Shown here piece after piece: positions 1-11,643 of a DNA stretch of 64,000 nt. The translations under genes were made by a program, and so were the position numbers. Positions within the stretch are counted from its first letter, which is position 1. The number at the start of each line of letters is the position of its first letter. The DNA is from Plasmodium coatneyi. Lineage: Eukaryota > Apicomplexa > Aconoidasida > Haemosporida > Plasmodiidae. The stretch lies in contig NC_033559.1 in the NCBI RefSeq assembly GCF_001680005.1, positions 1,550,001-1,614,000 of the forward strand, in the 5' to 3' direction. The notes below the pieces were generated by a model. It did no database searches. It was not told the DNA's origin and saw only the letters and a list, made by a program, of their open reading frames with translations.

Positions 1-284
1 ATATTACAGAGAACAAAAAGATGTATACATCCTTTATAAGAACATTTTGCACTACACGCTTTCCTTCCTTCTGCATCTACGACTACTTAATAATAGCAAT
101 TTTTCCTCTTATTTCTTTCTACGTCATAATCATTTACACTCTATATCACCTACAAAAAAAAAAATATATATATTCCTCCATCTCAGCTTGTCCTTTTTTT
201 CTTTTAATCTCATTTAGTGTCCAACATATTATTTTACACCTCCACCACCTTTCCTCTCTCATGAGTACAATTAGCCCTCAGGGT
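1..284. other. AT-rich flank without a supported gene
   Basis: T- and C-rich low-complexity DNA leading into the telomere-like repeats. The only open frame, at 21-353, runs into the repeat and has a biased F/I/L/S composition, so it is not called as a gene. No splice-linked coding segment is visible. Confidence 0.6.
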
Positions 285-1890
285 TCAGTGCTCACACTTT
301 ACGCTTCAGGCTTCCGTATTTCAGGGTTTAGCGTTTCAGGATTAATGGCTTAGGGTTAATGATTTAGGCCTTTAAATTTAGGTTTCATGGTTTACGGTTC
401 AGGGTTTAGGCTTTAAGTGTCAGGATTTAGGGTTCAGTGTTGAGGGCTAAGGGTTTAGTGTTCAGGTTTCAGCTTTCAGCTTTCAGGCCTGAGCTCTTAA
501 CGTTTAGGGTTCAGAGTTTTGGGTTTAAGGTTCAGAATTTAGGGTTTGGGATTTATGGTTTACGTTCAGGGTTTAGCGTTTTGAGTTGATGTTTTAGGGT
601 TGACGATTTTAGTTTTCAGTGTTCTTTGTACAACGTTTTGGATTTTAGCGTACAGGATTCAGGCTCTATCGTTCAGGATTCAGTGTATATGCTTTAGGGA
701 TTAGTTCTTGGTGCTTAGGATTCAGGACTAAGACTTTAGTGTTAAGGATTCAGGGTTTATATTTAAGGATTCAGGGTTTAGGGTTTAGAGTTTAGCGTTC
801 GGGACTTGGCGCTCAGGATTTATGGTTCAGCGTTTTAGGGTTTAGTGTTCAGCATTTAGGGTTGAGGACTCAGGTTTTCGTGTTTTGGGTTAAGGCCTTA
901 TGGTTCAATGTTAAGGGTATAGTGTTTGGCGTTCAGGCTTTAGGATTCAGGGTTTAGGGCTCAGCCCTGAGCGGTTAGGGGCTAGGGCTTAGGGATCAGA
1001 GTTTAGGGTTCCGCGTTTACCGTTCACGCCTCCATTGTACGTTTTCTCATGTGAGTAGTTATTAAGAACTGTGAACTATAAACCCTGAAATGCTGAACCT
1101 AAAACGTAAACCCTAAACCCTATATCCTAAACCCTAAAACCTGAAGCCTAATTCCTGAAACCTAAACCCTGAACCCTAAACTATGAACCCTAAACCCTAA
1201 GGCCCACATCTTAACCCCTAAACTCTCAAACCTAAACCCTAAACCCTTAACCCTAAACCCTAAACCCAAGACCCTAAACCGTTAACGGAAAAAAGAAAAC
1301 CCTGAACCCTAAACCCTAAACACTGAACCCTGAATCCTAAATCCTAACCGCTCAGCCCTAAACCCTGAATCCCCAACTCTAAACGCCTAAAACCTAAATC
1401 CTCAACCCCAAATACTGAACACTAAACCCTAAAGCGCTGAACCACGAATCCTGAAGGCCAAGTCCCAAATGCTAAATCCTAAACCCTAAACTCTGAACCC
1501 CTAACCGTAAATCCCACACCCTCAATCTCAAACCCTAAAACCCAAACCCTAAAACCTAAACCCCAAATCCTAAACACTGAAACCTAAAATCCTAAACCCT
1601 AAAACATTAACCCTAAAAGATAAACCCTAAACGCTAAACCATAAACCCTAAACCCTAAATCCTGAACCCTAAAGCCTAAGCCCAAAACTCTGAAACATAA
1701 ACGTTAAGACCTGAAACCTGAAACATTAACACTAAAATCCTCAACACTCAACCCTGAACCCTCAATCCTCAACCTTCAACCTTCAACCTTCAACCCTCAA
1801 CCCTCAAATCCTAAACCTTACACCCTAAAATCCTTCAACCCTAAAGTCTAAAACCTAAGATCTAAACCCTTAGCCCTCAACCCTGGACCT
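285..1890. repeat. Interstitial degenerate telomeric repeats in two opposed arms
   Basis: From about 285 to 1030 the plus strand is full of variants of the G-strand telomere repeat (TTTAGGG, TTCAGGG). From about 1075 to 1890 it switches to C-strand units (CCCTAAA, CCCTGAA). A spacer of about 45 bp without repeats separates the arms. The Plasmodium telomere repeat is GGGTT(T/C)A, and intrachromosomal copies are known beside kir and SICAvar genes in P. knowlesi. The G-then-C order on one strand is head-to-head, the order expected if two chromosome ends joined or one array was duplicated in inverted orientation. The units are highly degenerate, so this is not an active telomere. Confidence 0.9.
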
Positions 1891-2869
1891 TTAGAAGTTT
1901 CTTCAATTTCTTGAACTTCCTTAACCTCTCCAAAATGTACTCAAGTTCGTAACCCGCTTTAATCATATATATGGGGTAAAATGTAATTTTAGGAGCACAT
2001 TTTTGTGTATAATATTATATGCATTAAGGAAAAGAAATGAATGAAGTGTAAATGATACATGGTGCACATATTCTCATCGTGAGAAAGCTATTTATATTGT
2101 AATTATCAATGAGAAAAAAGGAACGAAGTATGTAATGGTGTGAAATATATAATGTGAAATTAGGAAACAGGACTCCGGTAACTCATCTATCATCATATAT
2201 TGTTCGTATGATCTGCTTGTAATATACTTGTGTCACATAAGGAAAAAGGAAGGAAAGAAATTTTCACTTTAGAGCATGAAGGGGAAGGAGGTAAAGGAGA
2301 AAATTTTCTTCTACTAATCCATCATAGAGAGGAAGAGGGGGGAGGGGGGGAGTGTACTGCCTGTATAGGACTTTATTTGCACTAAAAATTCTTAATGAAC
2401 GGCCCTTTTAAAAAAGGGTAAAATAATATAAATTAATAATACATCGGGAAGAAATTTTGTTAGAAAGGAACGAAGTTTGCCTGCTTCTATGTGTACAATA
2501 GGGGAGTAAGATAAATATTAGTATAACGTTTTGAGTGATGAAGAACAGTAGAGTAATGTAATAAATAAATAAAGAAGAAGGTAATAAATTTGGACTTCCT
2601 CTTTTTTATTTTACTTACTTGCCCTACTTGTTCCTACATTTTTCTTCCTTAATTATATATGCATCTGCTTATTTAATACATATGTGTGTGTATGTGATCA
2701 TTTGAGCAATAAGGAATAAGCATGGAATAGGAGAAATTTTGGTATATACTGACAATGATAGAACAGTCACGGGTATGCATACTTCTCTTTTTTCTAATTC
2801 TATAAACATTCTATAACATATAAATTGACATTATATATATACAAAAGAGAACACACGAACATATGAACA
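1891..2869. other. AT-rich 5' region of the two-module KIR gene
   Basis: About 1 kb of AT-rich DNA with poly-A/T runs and short purine tracts and no coding segment. It lies between the telomeric repeat and the first KIR exon, so it presumably holds that gene's promoter and 5' UTR. I see no specific motif I can name. Confidence 0.6.
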
Positions 2870-5431
2870 ATGCCGGAATCTACACCAGAAAAGTTCTTGC
2901 CGGTTATTTCCCTTGTTTGAAGTGTACATACATAATTCCTGAATTAATAATAATATATGCATAATATAATAGAAATAAAAGTAAAAAATTATGAAGGAAA
3001 AAATATATATTTACATTTATACCGACCACCTTTATAGGAAGCGAACTTAAAACATCTGACATCAAAATTAAAATTCTACGATAGGGTCAAGGAATGGTCA
3101 AAAAATTGCTACTACAGCACAGGTAATGAAGAAAACGAAAAGGAAACGGCAGCAAAGGGGAAATTAAATACGTGCAATGAAATTCAAGATAAGATCGACG
3201 AAATTGTGAATTTATTGTGTCATGTATCTACAGAGAAGGAAGGAGCACATGATGATGCATACCAGGTGCTGAGTTATAGGACGGAAGGGGAAAGCGTAGA
3301 GGAGGATGGTGACGATGTGTACGCATTATTTAATAAGGCAGTTTGTCATTTTTTATATTATTGGTTAGGTGACCTTGTATGGAATAGTGGGGATGGGCAC
3401 AGTGTGACAGATGGTAAAAAATTTTTAGACGTGATGAAACAAATTTATGAGGCACTTTCAGAATTTAATGTTAACGACAATTGCAAACTCCTATACGCCG
3501 ACACTGACACAAATATCTTTACCAAAGAATTGTTCTCTCGTTGGAAGGCCATATTCGACTTCACCTTCGACTATAAGGATATAAAGACGAAACTAAACCA
3601 CTTTAGTGACTCTTGCGATGAAAAATATTACCAACATCTAAAGTCTGCTTTTGATGCATTTGATGCTATAAATAAATATTGTAAGGACAAGAATAATGAC
3701 CAATATTGCCAAGAATTCAAGGGGAAATATGAAACGAGCGATGGTAAGAAGAACCCACTAACTTTAACAGGTAGTGGACCACATGAGATAGGGGAAACTG
3801 AACCAAAAGATAAAGTTTACAAAGACATTAAATTAGAACTAGAATATACAAAACAATATAAGCAGAAGCTCACTGCGGAAAAGGCTAACCGTAAAGCAGC
3901 AAGGGGAGATGGTGCAGGAGGTCGCCAACGGGGTCCTCCTGCTCCTCCTTCTGCTGCCCTTACCCAGGTTAGTGCAACAACAACAACATCAACAACAATA
4001 ATAGAGATTTAATTTTTCCTCCCTTTATAAATAACACGCACATATTTGTTCATGCAATATTCAATGTGCGGACAATGAGGGAAAGTTAGAAGTAGACTGT
4101 GTACGAGAATATATGTATATATTCCACTGAAATTACATATTTATAGGGGGACCCATATTTGAGTGGTCTACACTCAAAGGGAATGTACGAAACATTCGAT
4201 GGGGGGTTAAATAAGTGCACTAAATATGGAATTCAGGCGAATAATGTGAAGGGAAAATTGGAAACTGCACTGGGACAGTACCCCGATGCTAAGAGCAAAC
4301 TAGAGGCAATTATGGATGCTTGGTGTTATATAAACAAAGGAATGGTTTTAATGGATCCATCGTATAGATGGCGCTGTGACTTCTTCTATTATTGGGTTGG
4401 AGAAATGTTATGGGAAGGTTCAAATGCTGGTACTTCATTTTATAGTACTATGCAGCAAATTTACACCGCATTGAAAGAATTGAAGGATTTGGGAGGATCG
4501 AAGGTGGAAAGTATGTGTGAACCTATGGACAAAAGAGTAGACCAGGCACTTTTCAAACAGAGAAAGAAACTATGTGATCACTCTCGCGACTATAATGCAT
4601 TTCAAACAAGGTTACGGGCTTATGGTAATTCCTGTAGTGAAACTTTTCAGAAATATCTAGAAGGCATTTTTTTAACTTACGATACTGTAAAAAGAGAATG
4701 TGGGGGTAAGACAGATGACTACTGCAAAAATTTCCAAAGTACATATGGACCTTACTGCAGTGGGGAGTTAGCGAACTTATCATGTTCAGCAGGAATAAGT
4801 ACAGCTGCCGCTGTCATCTCTTCCATATTAGGAATAGTAGGACTACCAGTAACCACCTTCTTTTTATATAAAGTAATGACTCTTACCACTATGTATTTGC
4901 ATATATGCATATATATGTACTTATATAAACAGTAAATATAGGGAATAAAATATATTGTACATATATATATGTACATAAAATACATATACCACCTAACAAC
5001 CTTTCTTCCACCATCCCTACCACCTAACAGCGACAAACCTACAACCTATCTATACTACCACTAACGACAAGCCCCCACACATCGCTCCCCTTCCCTTCAC
5101 TCTAATGCCATCATTCCCCTTCGTCCCTTCTTTTTTTCAGTACGATCGCCTACCTTCTGGGATAAGACAACTTCTGGGGAAGAGCAGCAACAATAATAGA
5201 AGAAGCGGAAGATCTGTTAGAAGCGCTTTCGATACATTCACAGAAGACAGCTCAACATACGGTTCAACAATTGGTGACTCAACCATAGGTTCCACCGTAG
5301 CAGACAATTCTACCATATATAATGGACGACGAAGATCACGACAACCACCCAGAAAGGATGGAAGAAGTACTAATAGGGCGGAACAACGTAGCCAAAGAAA
5401 TAACATACATTACCATTCCATGCAGCGTTAA
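2870..5431 (+). CDS. KIR (pir-family) variant antigen with two tandem ectodomain modules
   Basis: Model join(2870..2902,3038..3967,4147..4872,5141..5431), all junctions phase 0, 659 aa. Exon 1 encodes a short MPESTP start. Exon 2 is a first KIR module with the family landmarks HFLYYWLGDLVW, FDFTFDYKDI and a Cys-rich pattern, ending in a proline/alanine-rich linker without a membrane segment. Exon 3 is a second complete module (DFFYYWVGEMLW, YCKNF) followed by one transmembrane helix ending in FFLYK. Exon 4 is a basic, Ser/Thr-rich cytoplasmic tail. KIR proteins are predicted on the infected red cell; their function is unsettled. A standard KIR has one module, so this looks like an internal duplication with only the second module keeping the membrane anchor. 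The alternative is that exon 2 stops in frame at 4012 and belongs to a separate truncated copy, but the phase-0 donor at 3968 and acceptor at 4146 favour one gene. Confidence 0.8.
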
Positions 5432-5659
5432 ATGTAAAATGCTTCCTTCCCCTACTGGAGGGAGGCATATAAATAACCACACAAAATTAATACCATGTAG
5501 AAGCAAAATGGCTTTTCACTATTTTAATTCTTTCCTTTTTTTTGCCCTTTTCCATTCTCCCTTTTCCTTTCTTTTCTTTCTTTTTTTTTACGTTTCTCTT
5601 TTTCTGTTCTCACGCTTTCTTCCTGGTTTTACATTTACAGGTGATGATATTGTGAAAGA

Positions 5660-6055
5660 ACGACGAACACACAGTTAAAAATGAAAACTGTGTAAAAAAT
5701 GTGAACACAGTTAAACTGAAAAACTGTATAAAATGTGAACACAGTTAAAAATGAAAACTGTGTAAAATGTGAACGCAGTTAAAAATGAAGATTGTGTAAA
5801 ATGTGAAAACCGTTAAAATGTAAACTGTAAAAATGTGAACACAGTTAAAATGAAAAACTCTGGAAAATGTGAACACAGTTAAAATGAAAACTGTGTAAAA
5901 TGTGAAAACCGTCAAAATGTAAACTGTGTAAAATGTGAACACCCTTAAAATGAAAACTGTAAAACGCAAACTGTTAAAATGGAAACTGTGTAAAATGTGT
6001 GAACACACTTAAAATGAAAACTGTAAAAATGACGAACACAGTTAAAAATGTGCAA
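5660..6055. repeat. Tandem repeat with a built-in hairpin, about 33-37 bp unit
   Basis: Roughly a dozen imperfect copies of a unit built around ACACAGTT, an A-rich linker, then AACTGTGT. The two ends of each unit are inverted complements, so each copy can form a stem of about 8 bp with an A-rich loop. The array starts about 230 bp after the KIR stop codon and marks the change from variant-antigen DNA to housekeeping DNA. The open frames crossing it have repetitive composition and are not called. Confidence 0.85.
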
Positions 6056-6562
6056 AGAATAAATTAGCAACCGCGAAGCAGAACAGTTCAAAAAGAGATT
6101 TTCGTCTCTGTCCGGGTCGCTGCTGTGCGAAAGAAGTGCAAGGTGTTCCAGCAAGCGCGCGCAAAGCAAAATTACACGCGTAATGTTTACAAAAAAAAAA
6201 AAGGAAAAAAAGGAAAAAAAAAAAAAAAAAGAAGCCATCAATGAAATATTGAGATTGCGAAAAAAAGAAAATTCAAAATTCATCGCACAAAAATACAAGA
6301 TTGAAAAAAAAAAAAAAAAATGTGCGAATATTGCACAAGTACAAGTTACAATTAGGTGGAAGAGAGCATAGTCCCCACGTGGAACAAAAGGAACAAGGGA
6401 CCACGGGTGAAGAGATTCAGCCTGGCAAGATAATTATCACTCGTAAAGGAACCGCTGAAGAAAAGGGAAACACCCACTTCAGTAGTAATCATCTGTGGGC
6501 TTGCTCCTCTACCTTATTTTTCCTGCTTCTAAAACAAAGGAAGCGCAGCGAAGAAGGGCACC
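6056..6562. other. Intergenic region with long A-runs
   Basis: Contains poly-A/AAAG tracts around 6190-6320 and no supported gene. It is presumably the 5' region of the small gene starting at 6563. Confidence 0.5.
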
Positions 6563-7063
6563 ATGCGGGCGTGGGACTACCTAACGTTGGTAAAGCAGAG
6601 CACGCAGCAGTTCGCCCACTGGTACAGAACATCCAGCATAGGTCACCGGAACTTTGTGTGGGTGTTCGTTGGTTGTTTATGTGGATACGCTTATGGCACC
6701 CTGGAGTATGTTAAGAAAAAGAAAGGGAAGGGCATGTATGCGGATTTAATTTATGTGGATGAGTTCATTGTGGATGAAAACAACATACGGAACTTTGAGA
6801 AGAGTTACAACCAGCTGAACATCCAGTCGTTCAAGAGCAAAGGATATGAGTACACAAAACTTTTTAAGGCAATAAATTTAAACAACTCTCCCCTTAGCTA
6901 CCTTCAGCTGAGGCTCTGGAACAATAGAGACTCCTATGAGGCCTACTTGAAAAGCGAGGATATTCGTCGCCTCACGGAAAACATGAAGAAACAGTGTGTG
7001 TTTCATTCTACGGATAAGTACGAAACTATTGTGGACGACTCCATTGTGCGTTTAATTCCGTAG
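6563..7063 (+). CDS. Conserved Plasmodium protein with one membrane segment, function unknown
   Basis: Single-exon frame of 166 aa beginning at an ATG in good context (CACCATGCGG). Residues about 26-46 (FVWVFVGCLCGYAYGTLEYV) look like one transmembrane helix, followed by a lysine-rich stop-transfer stretch. The remainder is a mixed alpha/beta soluble region with a stretch, PLSYLQLRLWNNRDSYEAYL, that superficially recalls the dimeric alpha-beta barrel (ABM-like) fold; that is a weak inference. The N terminus could also serve organelle targeting. No catalytic motif is recognised. It lies upstream of the DnaJ gene on the same strand, 1.6 kb away. Confidence 0.75.
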   Translation: MRAWDYLTLVKQSTQQFAHWYRTSSIGHRNFVWVFVGCLCGYAYGTLEYVKKKKGKGMYADLIYVDEFIVDENNIRNFEKSYNQLNIQSFKSKGYEYTKLFKAINLNNSPLSYLQLRLWNNRDSYEAYLKSEDIRRLTENMKKQCVFHSTDKYETIVDDSIVRLIP

Positions 7064-8659
7064 CAGCTATGTGGGGGATAAAGCAAAGGGATGCCGACAG
7101 CAGTCCTGTCTCCTGTATCGTTCCTCTTGTTTTTTTTTTTTTGTAAAATAACTATAAAACGTAGCTTCCCTTACAGGGATAAGAAGCACCATGATAATGT
7201 AATAATCGTTTAAAATTGGCCAACGGATGAGATCCCCTTCTCACTGGTACCATGTCGCGGGGGGTCCCCTCTCCTTCACACGCTCTTATATTTTTTCCAT
7301 CCGCCTCAAACCTAGAGGGGCGAGAAGTGAAATGACCCTTTTGTGAACATACGTGTTGGCCCCATTATATGGGCATTTTCACGTCCTCTTTTTTTATGCC
7401 CCCTTTTTCGCTTCCCCCCCACGCGACACGTAGAGTACACAATCGTGAGAGGAAACTCACACACGTTGTCACTCGTGTGTTTACGTGAAGGTATATGCGC
7501 ATGTAGTTATTCCATCCGAACGTTTGGCAAATATTCCCTTTGAATGGAGAAGCTACGGCTTCACCATGCAGACGTGGAGGAGAGCCAACCTCACTGAGGG
7601 GCACGCCGGTCGGTGATTCTTTCTCCCAAGCCACTTGCTGCTTAAGTGCGACTAGGGAATCCCCACTTGGGGAGTGCAAGTCGGCCGATGGACGCCCATC
7701 TGGAAAACACAGCAAAAGCAAAGGGTAAGATAAACGGTCAAAATGAAGCGTAAAAGTTGTGCCTAGCCCATATGGCACCTTACTGGGCCAAGTGTACACG
7801 TGTGAGCCTTCTTGCGTGGGAAAAAAACGGACTCCCACAGAGTGTACAAACGTACGCATGGTAGGAATGTAGGTAAGGCAAAAAAGGGAGGAGGTACTTT
7901 CAAAGGGGAAAGTACTGCAAAAATGGGGGCCCCGCGCGGGGAAGAGTACGCAATTCTTCGCAGCGCCTTTTTTAAGAATGCTGCGTAGATGGGTGGATTG
8001 GTGTACTGATTGATGAATGGATTGATGTATGCCATTCTCATCCTATAATCCGTGCAACGGGATTAAGTGCAAGCCGTACTATTCCCTTTTTATATGCGCG
8101 TACCCGCCGGGACGGCCACGCATGGTACTAAAATATATTATGCCGGGCGCGCTTGCTTCCAGGGGCGTGTACTTAATTTGCGGCTATATGTATTCCTTGG
8201 CGAAAACGAATTGGCACATATGCATGGCTAATGCGTGAATGTATACCTATCCAACATTCCCGTTTTTTTTCTTTTTTTTTTTTTATTTAATTCCATACGT
8301 CCCCGTTTCTTTTGTTAAAAAGGATTTTTTTTTTTTTTTTTTTTTTCCATTTGGTAAAACTTCAATCCTAAAAAGAGAAATAATTTGGAAAAGCTCTCGC
8401 GGCGATTTAAAGTGAACCCATTCTAACTTTTCTTATTTTTTGCTTTTCCCTTTTGTGTCACTCTGTGCTACTCGTTTGTGTCCCACCTTTGGCTCCATAG
8501 AGGGTTCAAAATAAATTGTGAAAATTGAGGAGGCCTCCGCCCGTTCCACGCGTACATGTGAACGTACACGTGACCGTACACGTCTGTTAGTAGGCATACG
8601 TCCAAGCACCACCAGGAAATCTCAACTGAACCCCCTTTTTTTTTTTATGTCATCGTAAA
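7064..8659. other. Intergenic region upstream of DnaJ
   Basis: About 1.6 kb with several T-runs (for example near 8265-8345). The open frames on both strands are short and mutually overlapping, lack splice-linked continuations and look random. It probably contains the 3' end of the preceding transcript and the DnaJ promoter. No RNA gene was recognised. Confidence 0.5.
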
Positions 8660-9896
8660 ATGGGAAAGGTAAGTCGCTCGACGGGGAGAGTTACACTTTT
8701 CCCCTGCGTACGTGTGTGTGCTCGTCTCTCCACCTCATGTAGCGGCACGGATTAGTATGCGCTAAAATGAAAACCACTTACCCCCCACCCTGCAGGACTA
8801 CTATTCCATTCTCGGGGTGAGCAAAGATTGCACCACAAATGACCTGAAGAAGGCGTACAGGAAGCTAGCCATGATGTGGCACCCGGACAAACATAAAGAT
8901 GTCAAGTCCAAAAAGGAAGCAGAGGAAAAATTCAAAAACATCGCAGAGGCGTATGATGTCCTGTCTGATGAAGAGAAGAGAAAAATTTATGATGCCTATG
9001 GGGAGGAGGGACTCAAGGGTTCCATCCCCACGGGTGGGGGCACCTACGTGTATAGCGGTGTGGACCCTTCGGAGTTGTTCAGTCGTATTTTTGGCTCCGA
9101 TGGCCACTTTTCCTTCTCCTCCGGTTTTGACGATGACTTTTCTCCTTTCTCCACGTTTGTGAATATGACGTCCCGGAAGGCGAGACCCTCCGCGTCTACA
9201 AGTAAGTGCTCATGGAAGGAGTCGGCAGGCGGCTTCTACGTTGTGGATGTGCCTACTGTCTGTTTCTTCCCACCCATGCAGATGCGTTCACCCGTATGCT
9301 AACTTCCTCCCTCCCCTGTAGACGTAAACAACAACAACTACAACAGCAAACCCGCCACATTTGAAGTGCCGCTCTCACTAACCCTGGAAGAACTCTACAG
9401 CGGGTGTAAAAAAAAGCTAAAAATAACCCGAAAAAGATTCATGGGTTCTAAAAGCTACGAAGAGGACAATTTCGTAAGCATAGATGTAAAGGCAGGCTGG
9501 AAGGATGGAACAAAAATAACTTTCTATGGAGAAGGAGACCAGCTCTCCCCAATGAGTCAACCAGGCGACTTGGTTTTCAAAGTAAAAACAAAAACACACG
9601 ACAGATTTGTACGCGAGTCAAACAATTTAATATACAAATGCCCCGTACCACTGGATAAAGCTTTAACTGGCTTCCAGTTCATTGTGAAGACGTTAGATAA
9701 CAGAGACCTAAACGTACGAGTAGATGAAATTGTTACCCCCCAAACGAAAAAAATTGTGTCGAAAGAAGGTATGCCTTCTTCAAAAATGCCCAACACCAAG
9801 GGAGATCTTATCGTAGAATTTGACATTATATTTCCAAAAAACTTGACTAGCGAAAAGAAGAAAATTATACGAGAAGCGCTAGTTAATACATTCTAA
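8660..9896 (+). CDS. Type II HSP40 / DnaJ (DNAJB, Sis1-like) co-chaperone
   Basis: Model join(8660..8668,8796..9201,9322..9896), 329 aa. Exon 1 encodes only MGK. Exon 2 gives the J domain (DYYSILGVSKD, then YRKLAMMWHPDK); the HPD motif that stimulates Hsp70 ATPase is at about residues 33-35. A short Gly/Phe-type linker follows (about 70-115). Exon 3 carries the two beta-sandwich client-binding domains (SLTLEELYSGCKKKLKITR, DLVFKVKTKTHDRF). There is no CXXCXGXG zinc-finger cluster, so it is type II. No signal peptide, PEXEL or KDEL-type tail is visible, suggesting a cytosolic or nuclear co-chaperone of Hsp70. The stop is followed directly by a long A-run. Which Plasmodium DNAJB paralogue it is cannot be decided by eye. 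Confidence 0.9.
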
Positions 9897-10084
9897 AAAA
9901 AAAAAAAAAAAAAAGGGGGGAAAAAAGATTCTACATAGATGTATCCGGTTGGGGAGGGAGAACAGGACAGGGATGATGGAAAAAATAGTAATACCTCTTG
10001 GGGGTGGAGGGCATGAGACACAACAAAGAACCCCCCTTTAATTTAGGGTACCACCCCATGTAGCGTTACTCCAAGAGGAAACAC

Positions 10085-11042
10085 TTACTTGGAAAGTCGG
10101 TTAAGAATTCGAATGAAGAATGGCCTGTGCGCAGAACCGACGAAGAAGCGACGTAGAACTCACAGGTGGAGAGTGCAAATTGGAACGTTATATCCATTTT
10201 GCAAAAGCTTCGCGGCGATTGTGATTTATTGGCAGAAGGGTTCCTCCGGTTCGAGTAATTTACTTGGGATGGAAAGAAGTCTGAATTTAGTGTTTTCGTG
10301 TCGTGTCTGCGGGGGGTCCCCGCCTCCCAATCGAAGTGATGCGTCGAAAGGTGTAGCAGATGAAGAAGTAGAATTGGGGCAATGCTTTCCATGCGAATAA
10401 CACGAATCGGGTAAAACGCCCATGTTTGTTTAGAACTCTGACATGCAACGCCAGCTGATGGTTCCCGCGTATGCACTTATCGCAGCTTTGCAATTGGGAC
10501 TCCTGCGCGGTGTGGAGAGCAGCTGGAGGAAACACACATAACGTACAAAGAGGAAGGAAGCGAACCAAACTGATGGATCGAAGAACGTTGCACCTACTGC
10601 CCATTTTTATTGCGCACGTGGCGATGCTCAGACAGACCATATCCCCTCCTGCCTCCGTCCGGCAGCCCGAAATTTTGAAATTCCCCCGACTATCTTTTGA
10701 ATACACCCTTACGTACCCCTTTCTATCGATCCCGCTTATCCCATACAGGAGACCCATGGGGATGAGTGACCAAAGCTGGAAATGAAGTTGCCATTTCCTT
10801 AAGCCTCTTTGTGTTCACGTTTCATATATCATTTTTTTTTTTTTTTCTTTTCTTTTCACTTTTTTTTACACCTCATTTCGTAATTCACTTATTCATAAAC
10901 TTCTCCGCGTCGCAGTGCCGCCGCAGCTAGACTTTGTACCAATTTGATTTTTCACTTTTTTTTTAAAGGTTCGCCAAATTGCACCGTTCAAAAGGGGGCA
11001 AGTTAAAAGTTGGGAAAATGGACAGTTGGAGCGGAAGGACAT
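10085..11042 (-). CDS. Small multi-exon gene(s), structure unresolved
   Basis: Two phase-consistent minus-strand models share this segment and conflict where they overlap. Model A joins an ATG at 11042 (exon 10956..11042) to 10775..10287, giving 191 aa with segments such as SLIPMGLLYGISGIDRKGY; a further internal intron is possible. Model B starts at 10423 (exons 10264..10423 and 10085..10158), giving 77 aa ending in HRPFFIRILNRLSK. The splice sites of both look acceptable (for example CATTTCCAG at 10776 and GTAAAT at 10263). The two use different frames over 10287-10423, so at most one is right there, or they belong to alternatively spliced transcripts. Neither product is recognised. The segment lies in a run of small minus-strand genes. 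Confidence 0.35.
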
Positions 11043-11086
11043 ACTGCTTAACCAAGCTGGATAGCCCACCTGCTCGGCCAATCCAC

Positions 11087-11643
11087 CTACCGAATGAGCC
11101 GCACATACTGCTCGTAGGAGGCACTCCCGTTGTGCCGGAAAATATCATCTTCGCTATTCTTGAAAAAGTGAGAAAAACTTGTGAACATGTTCAGGGGGAA
11201 AAAACGATCCCAGTAGGAAGACTTCAAGGGGTTTATTAAAAGGTCCACGGACAACACGCCCACCAATCCGAAGTAAACAAATATTCGTAGCGATTCACAC
11301 TTCTGCTTGAAGTCCTGATAAGTGTACGACTTTTTATGAAGGAGGTCCATTGCATATTCTACGTTCTTGGCGATCTGTTGAGAAGGGGGTGAAAAAGAAC
11401 GGAGTTGGTGCAGTGCGGGTGAAGGTTAGCCAGGGCGATATTGGGTGAATCTCCCCGCGTGGGCACCCTTCGAGGTGGAATGTGCAACTGTTCACAGAGA
11501 CGCCGTTCAGTTAATAATTTTTTTTTTTTTTCTTTTTTGCCGCATTCCCGGGCTGTTTGTACCTCCTTCGGTTGGGGCCCCCTAACAATATTTCCCAAAA
11601 ATCTCTTATGACTAAAAATGAAAAGCTGTCTGGCCACTTTCAT
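11087..11643 (-). CDS. Small protein with one membrane helix, probably organellar, function unknown
   Basis: Model: exon 1 11563..11643, exon 2 11087..11374, phase 0, 122 aa. The N terminus MKVARQLFIFSHKRFL is basic and amphipathic, like a mitochondrial presequence. Residues about 54-72 (IFVYFGLVGVLSVDLLI) form one probable transmembrane segment, followed by an aromatic, charged C terminus ending YEQYVRLIR. This fits a small lineage-specific subunit of a mitochondrial inner-membrane complex, but that is inference. The ATG frame is open upstream and could be spliced to exons of the L32 gene on the same strand; the two may be one transcription unit. The next minus-strand model starts only 44 bp downstream of this stop. 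Confidence 0.5.

Noticed and set aside
285..1890. Functional telomere at the chromosome end
   Set aside because: Units are degenerate, orientation reverses inside, and genes continue to the right; an interstitial array fits better.
5745..6298. Minus-strand frames of repeated F/T/V-rich heptads
   Set aside because: Translations of the hairpin tandem repeat, with no other coding evidence.
7365..7859. 164-aa minus-strand frame in the DnaJ upstream region
   Set aside because: Overlaps competing frames on both strands, has random-like composition and no recognisable motif.
11037..11095. Intron of about 50 bp joining the 122-aa protein to the downstream minus-strand model
   Set aside because: GTAGGT and a phase-compatible AG exist, but the segment is too short and not AT-rich; kept as separate genes pending cDNA.
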